From NCBI GenBank assembly GCA_018806985.1, contig JADANN010000009.1:350745-414744 (forward strand): a stretch of DNA of 64,000 bases, given 5' to 3'. Made by a program: the position numbers and the translations under genes. The stretch is from Angiostrongylus vasorum. Taxonomy: Eukaryota; Nematoda; Chromadorea; Rhabditida; Metastrongylidae. The notes beneath the pieces were generated by a model that was given only the letters and a program-made list of their open reading frames with translations, did no database searches and was not told the DNA's origin. Of this stretch, positions 31,555-43,075 are shown in pieces (within the stretch, counting starts at the first letter, position 1; every line of letters starts with the position of its first letter).

Positions 31555-34500
31555 CTATCTCCAACTAAGAACCCTCAGCTGGTAAATGCACGTGTATTCT
31601 TGCCCATGATTCGTCTTAAATGCCAGTTGCACTTGATCGCTTGAGACTGACATATTCCTCATCTGACATATTTGGGCAGGTCCATCTTTTAAATTCGAAG
31701 GATATGTGCACTCGCCGAGGACAACTGACTCCCTGCATTCGTGGTCTTTGCAAGCCTAGGATATAGAAATTTTTAACCGGAAACTCATTCAAGGGGAGAT
31801 AAAGATAAAGTAAAAACGACATCACTAAAACTGAATGAATAACTGTTGGTTAATCCACATTCGCCTACATAGTAAAAATATGAGCAAAATTTCGAGTTAT
31901 TTGCAAAGGATAAAAAAAAATACGTTTCTTGATGTTTTCATTACAGACGTCCAAATCAGATAGTTTGATTTTTAATGTAATTTCACTTCTTAAATCCGCA
32001 GAGGGTGATCAGGAATATTGAACTGCGATGGACAACGAAAGTCCTTTCCTTTAGTTGTGTCCCCTAAGATGTGAAGGTTGGCATTTCCATCAGGAAGCAC
32101 AGCTAACAATAAAGCTACACCGTGGCAAAAACAAGTGAGCACCTCCCAGCTACCTTTTCACAAAAATAGGTTTGAAAATGGCATCATACATAAACTGGAA
32201 TGCCTTAGGTGAGTTAGTGTCGCCTCTTTAGCTATAGTGCGTGACTAGAACGAATAAAGTTTGACGATGACCAATACGTTAGTCAACGACTTATGGACCT
32301 ATAGGCGACACTAACTTACTTGCCTGGATACCTGGACGGTCCATCCTGACTGGTTGTGAGGGCCTCACCATATTGTTCACTTTTCGGAGTTTTGCTGTGC
32401 TAGCCATTGTCTTCCCTTGGAATCTCAAGATCAGCGCGGCCAAAGTCTGCTTCAGACTGTCACCACCACGTGCAGTCGCCGCTCTTGTGGATCAGAGGGA
32501 GATTTGGCACCATTTTCATACCAGGACGGTAGTGGATCCTGGTATTGGTTTACTCTTAGCTAGGCTTCCTGATGGAAATGCAGGACTCCTTCCCAGCTTA
32601 GGAGACCCTGCCAAGGGGATGAATCCCTCTGTACATTGCAGCTCAACACCCAGGCACGATGAGGCGGTAAACCGTTGGGACGTAGGCGACGTGACACAGG
32701 AAGTGAAAAATTTTTACAACGAAAATGAATTATTCACCATCACATCGTACTGCTTTGGAGCGCTAATTGGTACGTGGTTACGCCAATAGTCATGTTCGTA
32801 TTCAACCGCTTCGATGGTTGTGTTTGACCACAGACGAATAGTCAAATTACCTTCAGAACCAGCGAAACAGAATGCTTCGGATGGCATAATGTGAGTCCTC
32901 TCCTGAGAACGTAACAAGAAATTTGGTCAAAAACAAATAACCCCACAACAATGGATACAAAAAGCACGACGGTCAGACTTACTGTGATCGCGAAGTTGTA
33001 TGTTTGCAGGCCAAAGACTGCGTCGACAAAAGTGTATAACAGAGATTCGGAAGTGACAGCCTTTGAAGTGAGATGAGGAACGACGAAAGCACCTCAATAC
33101 CTCTTATGAGTAAAGCAATCACACTGTGCTCCAGAAAGAATAAGAGAAAAAGGTGGAATGTTCAAGTGAGATTCGCCACATACAGTCATCAGAAAGCAGT
33201 TTGTGCCGAAGCCGTTATATCATGTAATTAGCAAATACTAAATAATCGAATGGATAGTAAAACGGACTTATCAACGGGTCAGGAACAAAGGTAAAACAGG
33301 AGACACTAAAAAAATATTATGACTAAGATTTTTTGAAGGCTTAAAATATAAGTGATTTAGTGAAGTAAGGAACGAAACAACAAGTACATTTGGATCTCAC
33401 CATGTGACCTACTGGCCAGATTCACTGCATGCCTTCTTGCCATTACACCTGCAGCCGACTCCAAGCACGGTGACTTTGAGAACGTAAGACAAGAATTCGT
33501 GTACTTCAGCATCTGCTCATTCATTGCCGCAATTCGAGACCCGATATCGTTAAAGCGATTGCTTACTTCTGCCTCCACTCCTTTCAATTGATTAGCCAAG
33601 TAGCTTCCAAAGGTTTCGGCAGCATCTTCTATGAGTCTTTCCTGCTCACTTCTATACTGCTCAACCTCCGCGTGTAACTAAATGAATGGCACATACGACG
33701 AACTAAGGCAATGTCAGAAATCACAGTAATAAAAACTGAAGGGTTTTTGTAAACAGTGGCACACGGGTGAAATCACCTTCTGCGTTTCACTACGGATTTC
33801 CGACAATGAATTAAACATGACCTGCTCCAAGTGCTTAAGCTTTTCGTTGTACAGGAGCTGGAAAACAACTATATTAATGCTTCCCAGCAAAAACTTCTAT
33901 TTGATAAACATGAACACTTCCAAGCCGAAAGAAAAATCACACGATGAATAAAGTCCTACCTTCCACTTTAGGCGCTCCTCCTCGAATCTTTCAAAACGCG
34001 AATCCACGATTTCCATAGAGTCCATTTCTTTGTCGTAACGAATCAATCCACTCCTTGGTAATATATCAGATCGCATCGCTTGAAAATATGAAAAAACCTC
34101 CGTGAGAAATAAGCAAAACAGTTATCACTGAATATCTTTCTTAATTTACTTGTTCCCAAGATCGTCTTAATATATTTGAATGGGAAGCACACAGACCCTG
34201 GCTAAGCAAACCAGCGACGAACAGAACGACCACTGTGCCAATAAGGCTATCCCGTGTAAGGAACCAAAAGTAGCGTGACCGAATCACAGAGACGTAGAAG
34301 GTCCTTGAAAGAACAAATGAAAAAAAAAACGAAAAATGAAGGAAAAAAACAACCCTGGTTGGAATGCCAAGTGAAAACTTCGAGAATCGGAGCACCCCCA
34401 TGTGAGATTTTTAGGCCCTTTCGAACCAAACACACGACAACAACAGACTTGTTTTCTCAAAGTTGAGTGAAAACACAGTCAACAATGTGTTTAGACAATT

Positions 34501-35479
34501 ACGGCTAATTCGAAATAACAACTGCTGTCATATACTGGTAAGAACCATATCAATCAATAAATTTGCGACAGCACAGGTTTCTCGACAACTGCCAATAAGC
34601 TTTTATGTAATTGGAGCATTTCTAGAATCGAGGATTTAAGAGCATTAATGAAAGGAATTTTCCCTATCGCCACTAAGTTAATCCTAAACTTGATTACAGC
34701 TAAAATGCTCACAGAGAAATCGAATTCGTAAATCTTTCGACACAAACGTCGCAACAGCAAACTTAGTTTTGCATCGTGGCAAAATTGGTTCTTCTTGGCA
34801 AAGTGCTGCACTGTAATAGTGTTCCATCGAGAACTACGAACTATACTTACTTAATGTTGAGGAGCTAAATTAATTTTGAAAAGAAAAGAATGCATTGAAA
34901 TCAATGCACTCAAGAAAACGTGAAAAAAACAAGGATTGTGCAAACGTATATAAAACAACTCTATAGAAGAACATCTGTTTTCAGGCAAAAAAAATGAGTA
35001 CAAGAAGGTCCTTACAATTTCTCCCACTTCCAGCAGAATCGCTCCCAATTCGAAGGCTTCAGATGAGTAGTCGGAACGCGAACTTCCTGTTCATGACAAA
35101 GTTACTTCTCTAACTGGATGACACACAGGAACAGAAATAGGAAGAACATGTAGGAATTAAAAATGAAACCACTGACGTCTTCAACACCACTTACTTCGTA
35201 CATGGGCATAATGGTCCAGCAGCTGCGCTCCTGATGTGAACTAACTGAAATAGGAAGTGCTAGAGAACCTTCGAAACCGTGACATCAACGACATCGTAGA
35301 GAGATGTAACAAACTCACGAAAAAAAGCACTTATATGCCAATTTTAATGAAGAACATAGCAGCACTACATTAGCGAAAAGAACGTTATCGAAATGAGAGT
35401 GACAAGCATTTTTTAACCAGAAACTCACGATATTCCGTTAGGAGAAGTTGTAGATGACCGATGCTATTCTTAAAAGCAC
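31555..35479 (-). CDS. SUN-domain protein gene, multi-exon
   Basis: SUN-domain proteins span the inner nuclear membrane and bind KASH proteins across the envelope through a C-terminal SUN domain after a coiled coil. Supported exons, 5' to 3': 35429-35479, 35195-35240, 35016-35086, 34713-34805, 34150-34201, 33960-34078, 33777-33857, 33401-33677, 32983-33061, 32738-32902, 31555-31755. Splice phases agree except 35429/35240 and 33401/33061, where an exon or base is missed. The SUN signature: AVNLASRSHG, ESLLYTFVDAVFGL, EAFCFAGSEGNLTIRLWS, VEYEHDYW, VPISAPKQYDV, then LGECTY and the hallmark ending NHGQEYTCIYQLRVLS, with a stop at 31555. Upstream exons (EAFELGAILLEVGEIHFAKK; RYDKEMDSMEIV; KHLEQVMFNSLSEIR) form a long coiled coil with BAR-like spacing. 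No transmembrane exon was placed with certainty. Partial pseudogene copies lie at 44279 and 62775. Confidence 0.75.
32318..32690 (+). repeat. Dispersed repeat family C in the last SUN intron
   Basis: From TTACTTGCCTGGATACCTGG to GTAAACCGTTGGGACG. TAGGCGAC flanks both sides. The orthologous intron of the pseudogene copy near 44245 reads GTAGGTGACAC without the element, which marks the empty site. Confidence 0.7.
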
Positions 35480-35751
35480 CTGAGTTTACTGGTGGATTTG
35501 AGCCAATTTAAGGATAATTCCTCTCAAAAACGACGCAAACACAAGACGTGTTCAGTTTGAGGGTAGACGTTTCGAGCAACATAGACAATAACGATACCTC
35601 TGACTCACTAAGACTCAAATAAAACGTCATATTGAGATTGCAAAACCTTATGATGAGTTCACGAAAGTTGAGAATTCCTAAACAACTCGAAATCTACGCG
35701 CATAAACTGCCTGCATGTCAAACCACAACTTGACTTAAGAATGAAAACAAT

Positions 35752-36094
35752 TTAGAAAAGATAAAAAAGACATCTGACCGAATCAGAACCCGGTTTGAAA
35801 GAAAACCACACTTGATGTGGCTTTGGCATCCGCACGGCTACGGTAGCTGCGACATTATGTACCAGTGGCCGGAGCAAATTTTTTCCAACAGAGCAAGGAC
35901 TTGCGCAACCAGTTAATCGAAACTGCCAGGTGACACACTGCACTAAAAAACTGATGCTTACTCCTTTTGTACTGCAATAAACGGCTATAAAGAAATGAAG
36001 AGACGAGAACCCTATCAAACAATGGTAAAACATAAGTGAGAAGTCGTTCGGCATCAACTTGGTTCTTATTGCGACGTCGTGCATCGGACTCCAT
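35752..36094 (-). CDS. Candidate 5' exon(s) of the SUN gene, frame unresolved
   Basis: Two overlapping minus-strand frames. One starts with an ATG at 36094 (ESDARRRNKNQVDAERLL) and runs 79 codons. The other begins after the acceptor CATCAGTTTTTTAG and is Cys-containing (TWQFRLTGCASPC, then MPKPHQVWFSFKPGSDSVRC), ending in TAA at 35752. Neither can be joined unambiguously to the exon at 35479. The second frame would require its own gene end, so it may be a separate small secreted-type protein. Confidence 0.3.
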
Positions 36095-36204
36095 TCATAA
36101 CATTACAAAAGTGACTGAACGTATATTTGGTCCATACAATGGCTTGCGACGTCTTATAGATCTCAGTGACTCTATCTTCCCATACAGTGCGAGTTCGCTG
36201 ATCG

Positions 36205-36310
36205 GGGGCTCGTAGCGCTTGTGGCTAAGGCTCGTAGTTCGTGCGTAGAGGTGGACCGGAATACACGCTTAGTCGTGAGTTCGATCGTGCGCCACAGACC
36301 AGTAAGCTCC
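36205..36310 (+). repeat. tRNA-like SINE head, fourth type
   Basis: CTTGTGGCTAAGGCTCG (A-box-like) and GTCGTGAGTTCGATCGTGC (B-box-like) lie about 60 bases apart and are followed by unrelated sequence. It does not fold as a functional tRNA. Confidence 0.35.
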
Positions 36311-36466
36311 TCATTTGTGCGGGATCAGTAGGCTACTACCACAAAATGATACTTGAATTGTATCAAGCCACTACAAGTATGCGCTTCCAAGTGACAAACT
36401 CTGCAACCAATTTCCACATGTTTTGAAGTCCCAGCATTTCTCCCATGTATTTCGTCATCTCCAGAC

Positions 36467-36777
36467 TCATTCGTAAGCTTCGACTGGGTCGACTTCATGT
36501 GCTGATCCCATTGCGATTCGCGGATCATCTGTCCTCATGGAGATCTCCATGTCGAGCGCATTTTCACTGGAACACTGAAACAGCTGTGCGACAGGGCTCT
36601 GCCGGCCTCTGTGGATAGGAGTGAGCTTTAAGCCTTTCAGGACCATGCGCTTTGGTGTCGACGTGGACGATCCTGCATCTTTCAAACCGCACATTTGGAC
36701 TTCAATGCGCCCAATTCCCTTGGCCCATTTCGCTGCACACTGCCCTTCTCCAGACTTTGTTTAGTCAGTCGATAACA
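36467..36777 (-). CDS. Unassigned open frame
   Basis: About 102 open codons on the minus strand, ending in TGA at 36467. The composition looks coding and includes AKWAKGIGRIEVQMCGL and VLKGLKLTPIHRGRQSP. There is no ATG at the 5' end and no convincing acceptor. It could be an exon or a fossil of a mobile element. No family recognised. Confidence 0.3.
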
Positions 36778-36779
36778 TG

Positions 36780-37855
36780 TCGAATAGGAAATTTATACTT
36801 GTGGCCAACCCATAGATAGGCGTTCTCAATGCGCTACACCTGCGAAAGGCCGTCTCGGACGATGCGATGGAATTGGTTGAGACACAAAACATGAAAGAGA
36901 CAAAGAAATATAGTGGTTAGATAACAGAAGCATTTCTTTTTCATCGCACTTGAGAGTTAGACCACACGGAAAAAGATGTCTAAGGTTATGGAAGCACATA
37001 CTGAAGGACATAACGGATACGCAAAAAATTAGAGAGACACAGAAAATGTGTGTGGGAAACGAGTAAAAAACCACAACCTCAAGAAACCGGTGCCGCGTGC
37101 CTTTCGAGAAGGTCCGTGGACCGTCCACTTTGATTACAATGCGCATGTGAAGCGCGCTCCACTGACACAGCGTGCGACGCGCCAGCAGCGCATGAATGGC
37201 CGCGAACGTCGATGGTTGGTTGGACCTTTTGTATTGTGACAACTATTTCGTGGACAGGGGTTGACCAGAACTGATTCTCTATCAGCATTTTCCCGTAGAG
37301 ACATTACCCTTTAATCACGTAGGATCTTCTCGACCTTTTGCAGTCAATCGATGGCTGTCGAACCCAGATTTCATGCCGGGGCTGGTGCGTTGGTATTCTC
37401 AGCCGGACTTGCAAAAGCCATTTCAGGCGGTGGAGTGGGATCAATGGATATAGAAAACTCGGAAGGGGCATAGTAATACACTTCAGATATCATACAAAAC
37501 CATTCGGAAAGCTAATAGCATCATGGTTGGACAACGGGCGGATTCTTTTCCCAGCACAAAGAAGAGGGTTCTAAACATTGGAACATACAATGGAGAACAT
37601 AGGGGATCTGTAATAGTAGGAAAGACATTGGAGAAAAGTGGCGAAGAATAGGACGGTAATCTCCCAAGGAACCAGTATGTTGGGTCTACTGTGCAGGCTC
37701 ACGGACTGTACATCTTCAATTCAGTGCGGGTTCCGATTGCACTCAACTGGAACGCGATCGTGTGGTGGTTGATTTCGGCATTGATCGATAATGCACTCTT
37801 TTCTTCATGAGCAGACGCGAGCTTGTTGCTAGGTTACCTATTTACGATAGATGGA
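36780..37855. other. No gene recognised
   Basis: A GC-richer patch near 37080-37230 has open frames on both strands. A weak RTE-like start (VLNIGTYNGE) occurs near 37570. Neither is secure. Confidence 0.3.
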
Positions 37856-37857
37856 GT

Positions 37858-38250
37858 TTCCTCCCAACGGTTTTCCGCCTCATCGTGGCATGGAGGTGCT
37901 CCTGGGTATCATGCTGCGATGTACAACGGGAAGGATTTATCCGACCGGTAGGGACTCCCAAGCTGAGAGGGAGTCCGGCGTTTTCATCAGAAACTCCAGC
38001 TAGGAGTAAAGCAATACCAGGATCCATCCACCAGTGTTCTAGTATTAAACTAGTCGTATGGTGGCAAATCTCCTCGGATCCACAAGGGCGGCGACTGCCT
38101 GCAGTGGTGACGATGTGGGGCAGATTTTGGCAAGGATGACCTCGGGACAGCAAGGTAACACAGTGGCTAAACCAGCAAAACTTCGACGAAGTGTAAATTA
38201 CGCTAGGGCTCGCATAATCAGTGAAGACGGGCCGTCCATGTATACAAGTA
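37858..38250 (-). repeat. Dispersed repeat family C, copy 6
   Basis: From TCCTCCCAACGGTTTTCCG to GGGCCGTCCATGTATACAAG, near full length, directly next to a hammerhead-like motif. Confidence 0.65.
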
Positions 38251-38252
38251 AA

Positions 38253-38287
38253 ATGACGCTTCGGCGGTTTCGCTTTTCTTCAGCGCC
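38253..38287 (-). ncRNA. Hammerhead-like motif
   Basis: CTGAAGA, stem GCG...CGCC-like with loop AAAC, then GAAGCGTCATT. The GAAA box is changed to GAAG. It abuts the end of family C. Confidence 0.35.
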
Positions 38288-38472
38288 TGAAAGGTGAAAT
38301 CGAGACGCTGTCTACTCGAGGGAACACTTTCCTAATCTCAGCGGATGGAATTTAATACGTTAATTATCATTCACATAGTAAACATCTCCTTTGTAAACAC
38401 TCAACGCTTTCTTCCCTGTAAGTCTTCCAGTTATCTGATGGAGAACAGCCACGCCACACAGTAATGAGGGAA

Positions 38473-38521
38473 TGTGCCTGGCACGGGTCGTAAAATCAAA
38501 TTTTGACCTCAGCCAGGCACA
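38473..38521. repeat. Short palindrome TGTGCCTGGC...GCCAGGCACA
   Basis: Ten-base perfect arms around an AT-rich centre with AAAATCAAATTTT. Related palindromes are at 46284-46330 and 56978-57027. Confidence 0.6.
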
Positions 38522-38632
38522 CTGCTAAACTATGTAGCACCCTGCGCGACTTGCCCTGCATAGAATAATCGTAAGATGGATAAGCGACAAGACGTTGGGA
38601 AGAAGCTGCTTACTATAGGATGAAAAGGGAAT

Positions 38633-38775
38633 AAAGCTCACAGCGTTGATCAATCCCTCGAGGGACGTGCCATGGATTCGGCTTCATTAAGCATCGCTTG
38701 GGGTGATTAAATGCACTTCTGACCTGCACACTAACTGGCCGTGAGCTACGATGCACCGAGTCAGTACCTACCTGT
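38633..38775 (-). repeat. SINE-1 3' fragment, unit 1
   Basis: From ATAAAGCTCACAGCGTTGATC to GCACCGAGTCAGTACC. Relatives at the same place in unit 2 (46425) and unit 3 (57134). Confidence 0.5.
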
Positions 38776-38886
38776 AACCTTGAGTGGGTTACTATGCAAA
38801 TAAAATTTGCATCGGGTTTTTTTCATATTAGGTTGAGAAAGCATTTGTATGTGTAAACTGCGCATCATTTTAAGCACTGCGGGCTC

Positions 38887-38930
38887 TGAAAAAGGCGAAG
38901 TCGGCTTCAGCGTTAGCCACTACCGAATAC
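38887..38930 (+). repeat. Penelope-like terminal remnant with decayed hammerhead
   Basis: CTGAAAAAGGCGAAGTCGGC then TTCAGCGTTAGCC. Both core boxes are mutated. The same remnant is at 57388 in unit 3. Confidence 0.35.
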
Positions 38931-39559
38931 TGTCATGAGATTCTTGGGTTCATCAAGAAACCAGTAAATTGTTGATAAATGGTAAGGTTAACAGTTGGTC
39001 CTGTGAAGAGAATGAATAGTTTCCATGAGGAAAAGTTTACCGGTAGAACCAATGCTTTAAGTAGTTGTGCCGCCGGTTTCATATTCCATGGGAACATTGG
39101 TCCAAGACTTTCAAATCTTCGAATATTAGATGTCGTGCTACATGTTAACCTATCGTTTAGTCACAGGAATCGCCTCCATCCTGGCGTAATCCCAGTCAAA
39201 CGGAGCAACAAGTGCTCAATAAGTGGATTTGGTGAGAACCTGAAGACGCATAACAGTTAGATAAACGTTAAAAGAATAATGACGTCCGACCAGCAACCAA
39301 CATGTGAATGAGGATAGAAACCACAGATATTCGAACGCCAGTTGTACAAATAGACGAATCCAGCACCTTTCAAGTTACCAATCAACGAAACAAATGAAAG
39401 AAATGCTCCGGGTAGTGTGTGGGGACAGGCTGTGCAGACTTTTAGTATTGGTCCCTCCAGAAACTAAATCTCAGCCCGGAATAAGTATTATTAATCGAAA
39501 TGAGAAACACTGGGATCTGCACACTTTTCCCACGACGGGCAATCTTATTTATACCAGTT

Positions 39560-40390
39560 GCATAAAACTTTGCACTTCAGAGGGACGACTAAGTCGCTGA
39601 AGGCGGTTTTGGCACCGCCATCATTTCCAAAGGATTTCTCGAACAGGAAGTCGTCGACATTGTTAAACAAGCGACAGTCGCTAGCTGAAAGATTTTGGCA
39701 GTATGGCGGATAATGCAGAGTTTCGTAGCTCCGTTCGTTCCAATTCTGAAGCGTCGGTAGGGCTACGGGTGCGTGCACTCGCGTTATAGTGGAAAAGGAT
39801 TGACGGCTTTCTGTTGATCATTGAAATGCGTAACCGTTGAAGTGTCTGATGCATTTCGTCGACTTGGTGACTGAGAAGCCGTAATGGATTGAACCAGCAG
39901 GAGACGGGAAAGCTGTCAGTAAGGCCTTTTTTGATGCGATTTTGACTTTGAGAAGTGCTACGAAGCCTTATCGTGATCAAAGCATTGAGCTCATCGTTTC
40001 CAGTTACCACATAGGATTCATTTGTCCTTTCTCGTCTTTTCACAATACGGTGGAAGAACTGTTCGTCTAGTGTGCATAATCGCCAACGGCACCTCGAAAA
40101 AGGCAATTTCTTTGGTTTTCATTCGATTTCTGCGGCATCCGTTTGTCGAGCTTCTTCGACTTTCTTATTTTCTTTAAATCTTTCGACACAACGAAGATGC
40201 TTGCACTGAGTTCTTCTGAAAGTTCTGGAAGAGTTATGCGCGTATTTGCTTCCATAGAATCCTTCAGTTCGTCGCCCTCAATAGCGGAAGGGTGTCTGCT
40301 GCCTCCCCTCATGTTCAGTGTCGAATTCGCCGCAACGAAATGTTTGGAATGAACGTTGCACTGAGTTTTCTTTAGCAAATTCATGATCTC
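39560..40390 (-). pseudogene. Mariner transposase pseudogene, unit 1
   Basis: Minus strand, in broken frames: SRHPSAIEGDELKDSMEANT and LPELSEELSASIFVVSKDLK (helix-turn-helix part), KSKKLDKRMPQ, then VDEMHQTLQRLRISMINRK, ALPTLQNWNERSYETLHYPP and YCQNLSASDCRLFNNVDDFL (end of the DDE domain, where the consensus PPYSPDLSPTD is changed), and FEKSFGNDGGAKTAFSDLV. At least two frameshifts and several stops are present. No terminal inverted repeats were identified. Confidence 0.78.
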
Positions 40391-40436
40391 ATTTATACTC
40401 TAATTCAGTTATACGGAGCGGAGGTGAGCATCATGA

Positions 40437-40727
40437 AAGGATAAAAGGATAGAGCTCTCGGCGTTGATCAATCCCCTGAGGGATGCGCCACGCATTCGAC
40501 TTCATTAATCATCGTTTGGAGGTGATTGAACGCATATCTGGCCTTTAAAGTGACTCGCGGTGGGCTACCGATGCATCGAGCCAGCGCTGCTATTCTCCCA
40601 GACAGGTCTGGTAGCAATTTGCCCACCCTGGAGGCATGGTAGGCATGGTGAGCCATGGGCGCGGAGATCGATTCCACATGTGCGTTGCAGGGCGTCTGCA
40701 ACTACTGCGCCACACTCGCCCTTGGTG
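40437..40727 (-). repeat. SINE-1, near full length, unit 1
   Basis: Reverse orientation with the head GCGCAGTAGTTGCAGACG, B box GGAATCGATCTCC, and the 3' end at GATAGAGCTCTCGGCGTTG. Confidence 0.65.
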
Positions 40728-41734
40728 AGCATCGCAGTATATAGGATAGCACAAAAAAAAATAAACTATTGCTGCTAAAACTCATACAGTAAGAGTGAAT
40801 TTGCAAGCCTGACAATGATTTCGAAGCAACCCAGTAAATGTTCACGTACTACTTAGAATTGTTCTGCTGAGGCTTACCTACCTCTGCCAAGATCTCTACT
40901 CCTGCTAACAAATACAATAAAAGAAATTCGCCACCATGAATCTTAGCAATATTTTTTTGAGAGATTTTATACACAGATCAGCTATCTGTTTCTTCTTCCA
41001 CCTGCGAAGCTCACTTTTACAAAGATCCCCATCCTCACGCATGCCGCTCACAAGAAAACTACCGGTTTACTAGCACCTCAACTACGCAATGCGATGTTTG
41101 AGTGTGGCTACAGATATTTCGAAACTGCCGGACTCAAAAAACGAAAAAAACACTAAGACCTTAATAATAAAGAAAGGCCTTGCCTAAACTAAGACATGAG
41201 AGGATGACCATGAAAGTTTATTTTAACATCGTAGTGTAATACATAAGATTTACCATGGAGATAAATGAAACAGGATGAAGGAAAACGTTGTGGTGATAAA
41301 TACATGAGCAAAATAAATATGATGACAAACATAGGAACAAAATAAAAGTTATCAAAAAACATAATAAGAACAGGCAGACTGGGAAATCTCCGCAAAAACC
41401 TATTCGATATCACCTCAACATTTGAAAGCAGCTGCTCCTGCCTCCACTTACAGAAGCTTAAGACAAATAAAGTTCTTTCCTTAGTTTGATCTCTTGCAAA
41501 ACACTTAGTGTTGCAACATTCTTACTACTAGTTCTGCACTGCAGCACAAATGCACATAAAAAAATGTGAAGTGTTATTCAAATGAAGAAGGAGAAATCTA
41601 ATAAAACAGTGCCCCTTGATCCATAATATCAGTTAAAGCTTCGTGCCTACAAATAGAATAGATGATTTCTGGAAGATTGGATGTGAAAAAGGGAAAGACC
41701 TCTTCATATGAAATGAAACGTAGGGGCAGCGCTT

Positions 41735-43075
41735 TGGTTATGACGCACGGTTGTCTAGATGACGGTCCTCTTGTAATTTCCCCCTGAAGGCCAGCACACC
41801 TTTGTTACACGGCACGTGATGATTGAGCTGTCTGGAAGTAATAACGGTAAGAAAAGGTTAAAAAAACTTCATACCAAACCACACTGCAACGTACTACTCC
41901 AATAGCTGATAAAATCTACCGTAAATATGTGTCATTCCACAATCTACTAACTTCTATAACTACTAATGAATTGTTATGGCTGAAGTATGCACTTACTTGA
42001 ATCCATGCTTCAACTCCCTCGATGTAGAACTCGAAAAGCATTGCGGACGACACTGTCGAACATTTCTACAGTGTAGCGCTTTGGAATGAGCTTCAGATAC
42101 TCACACGCCTTGAGAATAGAGCTGAGGAATTTGCCTTAGATGGCCATATTCTACGAGAGGTAAGCAAATTGTTACAGCCAAGACAACGTGCTCTCGCCAA
42201 TGACTGTCAAATCTACTTAACGGTTCAGAGGAATTTCGAAAGCAGAAGTCAGCTATCTGCAGCTATCAGTGATACGAAGACAAAATGGCCCAACTATTGT
42301 AATAATCACATACCCTGGATTCGAGGACATCTTCACGAGGACAAAGCCGCACTTCTGAAAGCATAGAACAAGACTGCTTAAGAATATTTTAGTATAAAAA
42401 CCTTCAAGCATGAAACAAAAAGTGTAACAAGCCGTAAAATTAAACATCAAATAGTTGAACCATTTTCAGCGGATATGGAATATAATTACAACGTATGTAG
42501 CGCCGACTTTCAGCACTCCAGTAGGCAAAAAACTTTGGAATAGAAAAAAACAAAAGTTTAGTGATAAGATGGATAGGTGAATTGCAAAGATTTAGTGAAC
42601 TGAGACCCTCCAAGGGGCTCCCTGAGACACTTGGCACTATGCAGATAAGTTGTACGCTATAAAAAACGCCATAACAAAAAAAACAACTATTGCAGCCTTT
42701 TCTAAACGTTAGGTGGAAGCTTCAAACAAATTTCTCTCGCAATTCACTAAGCAAATCCTACGCCTGAGATGTTCTATGTTCCTTCACGTTTGCATTAGAG
42801 GTCTCTTCTATTAATTAAACGCGTATGGCACCTTTCAAACGAAATAAACGCAATGCGATCACCAAATTTAAGGAACCACTTAAATTCGGTGTCCACGATC
42901 GGGACACCGCTGAACGGAAACCACATCGATACGGCACAGTTGGTAGGAAGATCGGTGGAAGACTAGTTCGAGAAAAAAGGAAGAAAAAGAAAAACGAAGA
43001 GGGCAATGAAATACTCACCTGTACGGACCGCGGCTTCGGCCGTTACTGTCACATCACGGTTTCGCTGAAACTAAT
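41735..43075 (-). pseudogene. Copy of the unrecognised multi-exon gene, unit 1
   Basis: Exon remnants on the minus strand in the same order as the gene at 47620-48904. 43070-43020 gives RNRDVTVTAEAAVRT. A block near 42530-42465 gives FAYWSAESRRYIRCNYIPYP. A mini-exon near 42370 gives KCGFVLVKMSSNPG. A first exon after TCGTAG has MAI, a TAA stop, then GKFLSSILKACEYLKLIPKR. A last one near 41830 gives QLNHHVPCNKGVLAFRGN. The stop right after the start codon and a later shift mark it as a pseudogene. Confidence 0.5.

Noticed and set aside
34141..34401. Minus-strand frame with a transmembrane-like LIGTVVVLFVAGLLSQG, considered as the SUN membrane anchor
   Set aside because: Conservation with the copy at 45.6 kb supports the other frame (KYIKTILGT) from the acceptor at 34202 onward. 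An anchor here remains possible but unproven.
39545..40384. Active mariner
   Set aside because: Frameshifts, stops, altered DDE-region motif and no terminal inverted repeats found.
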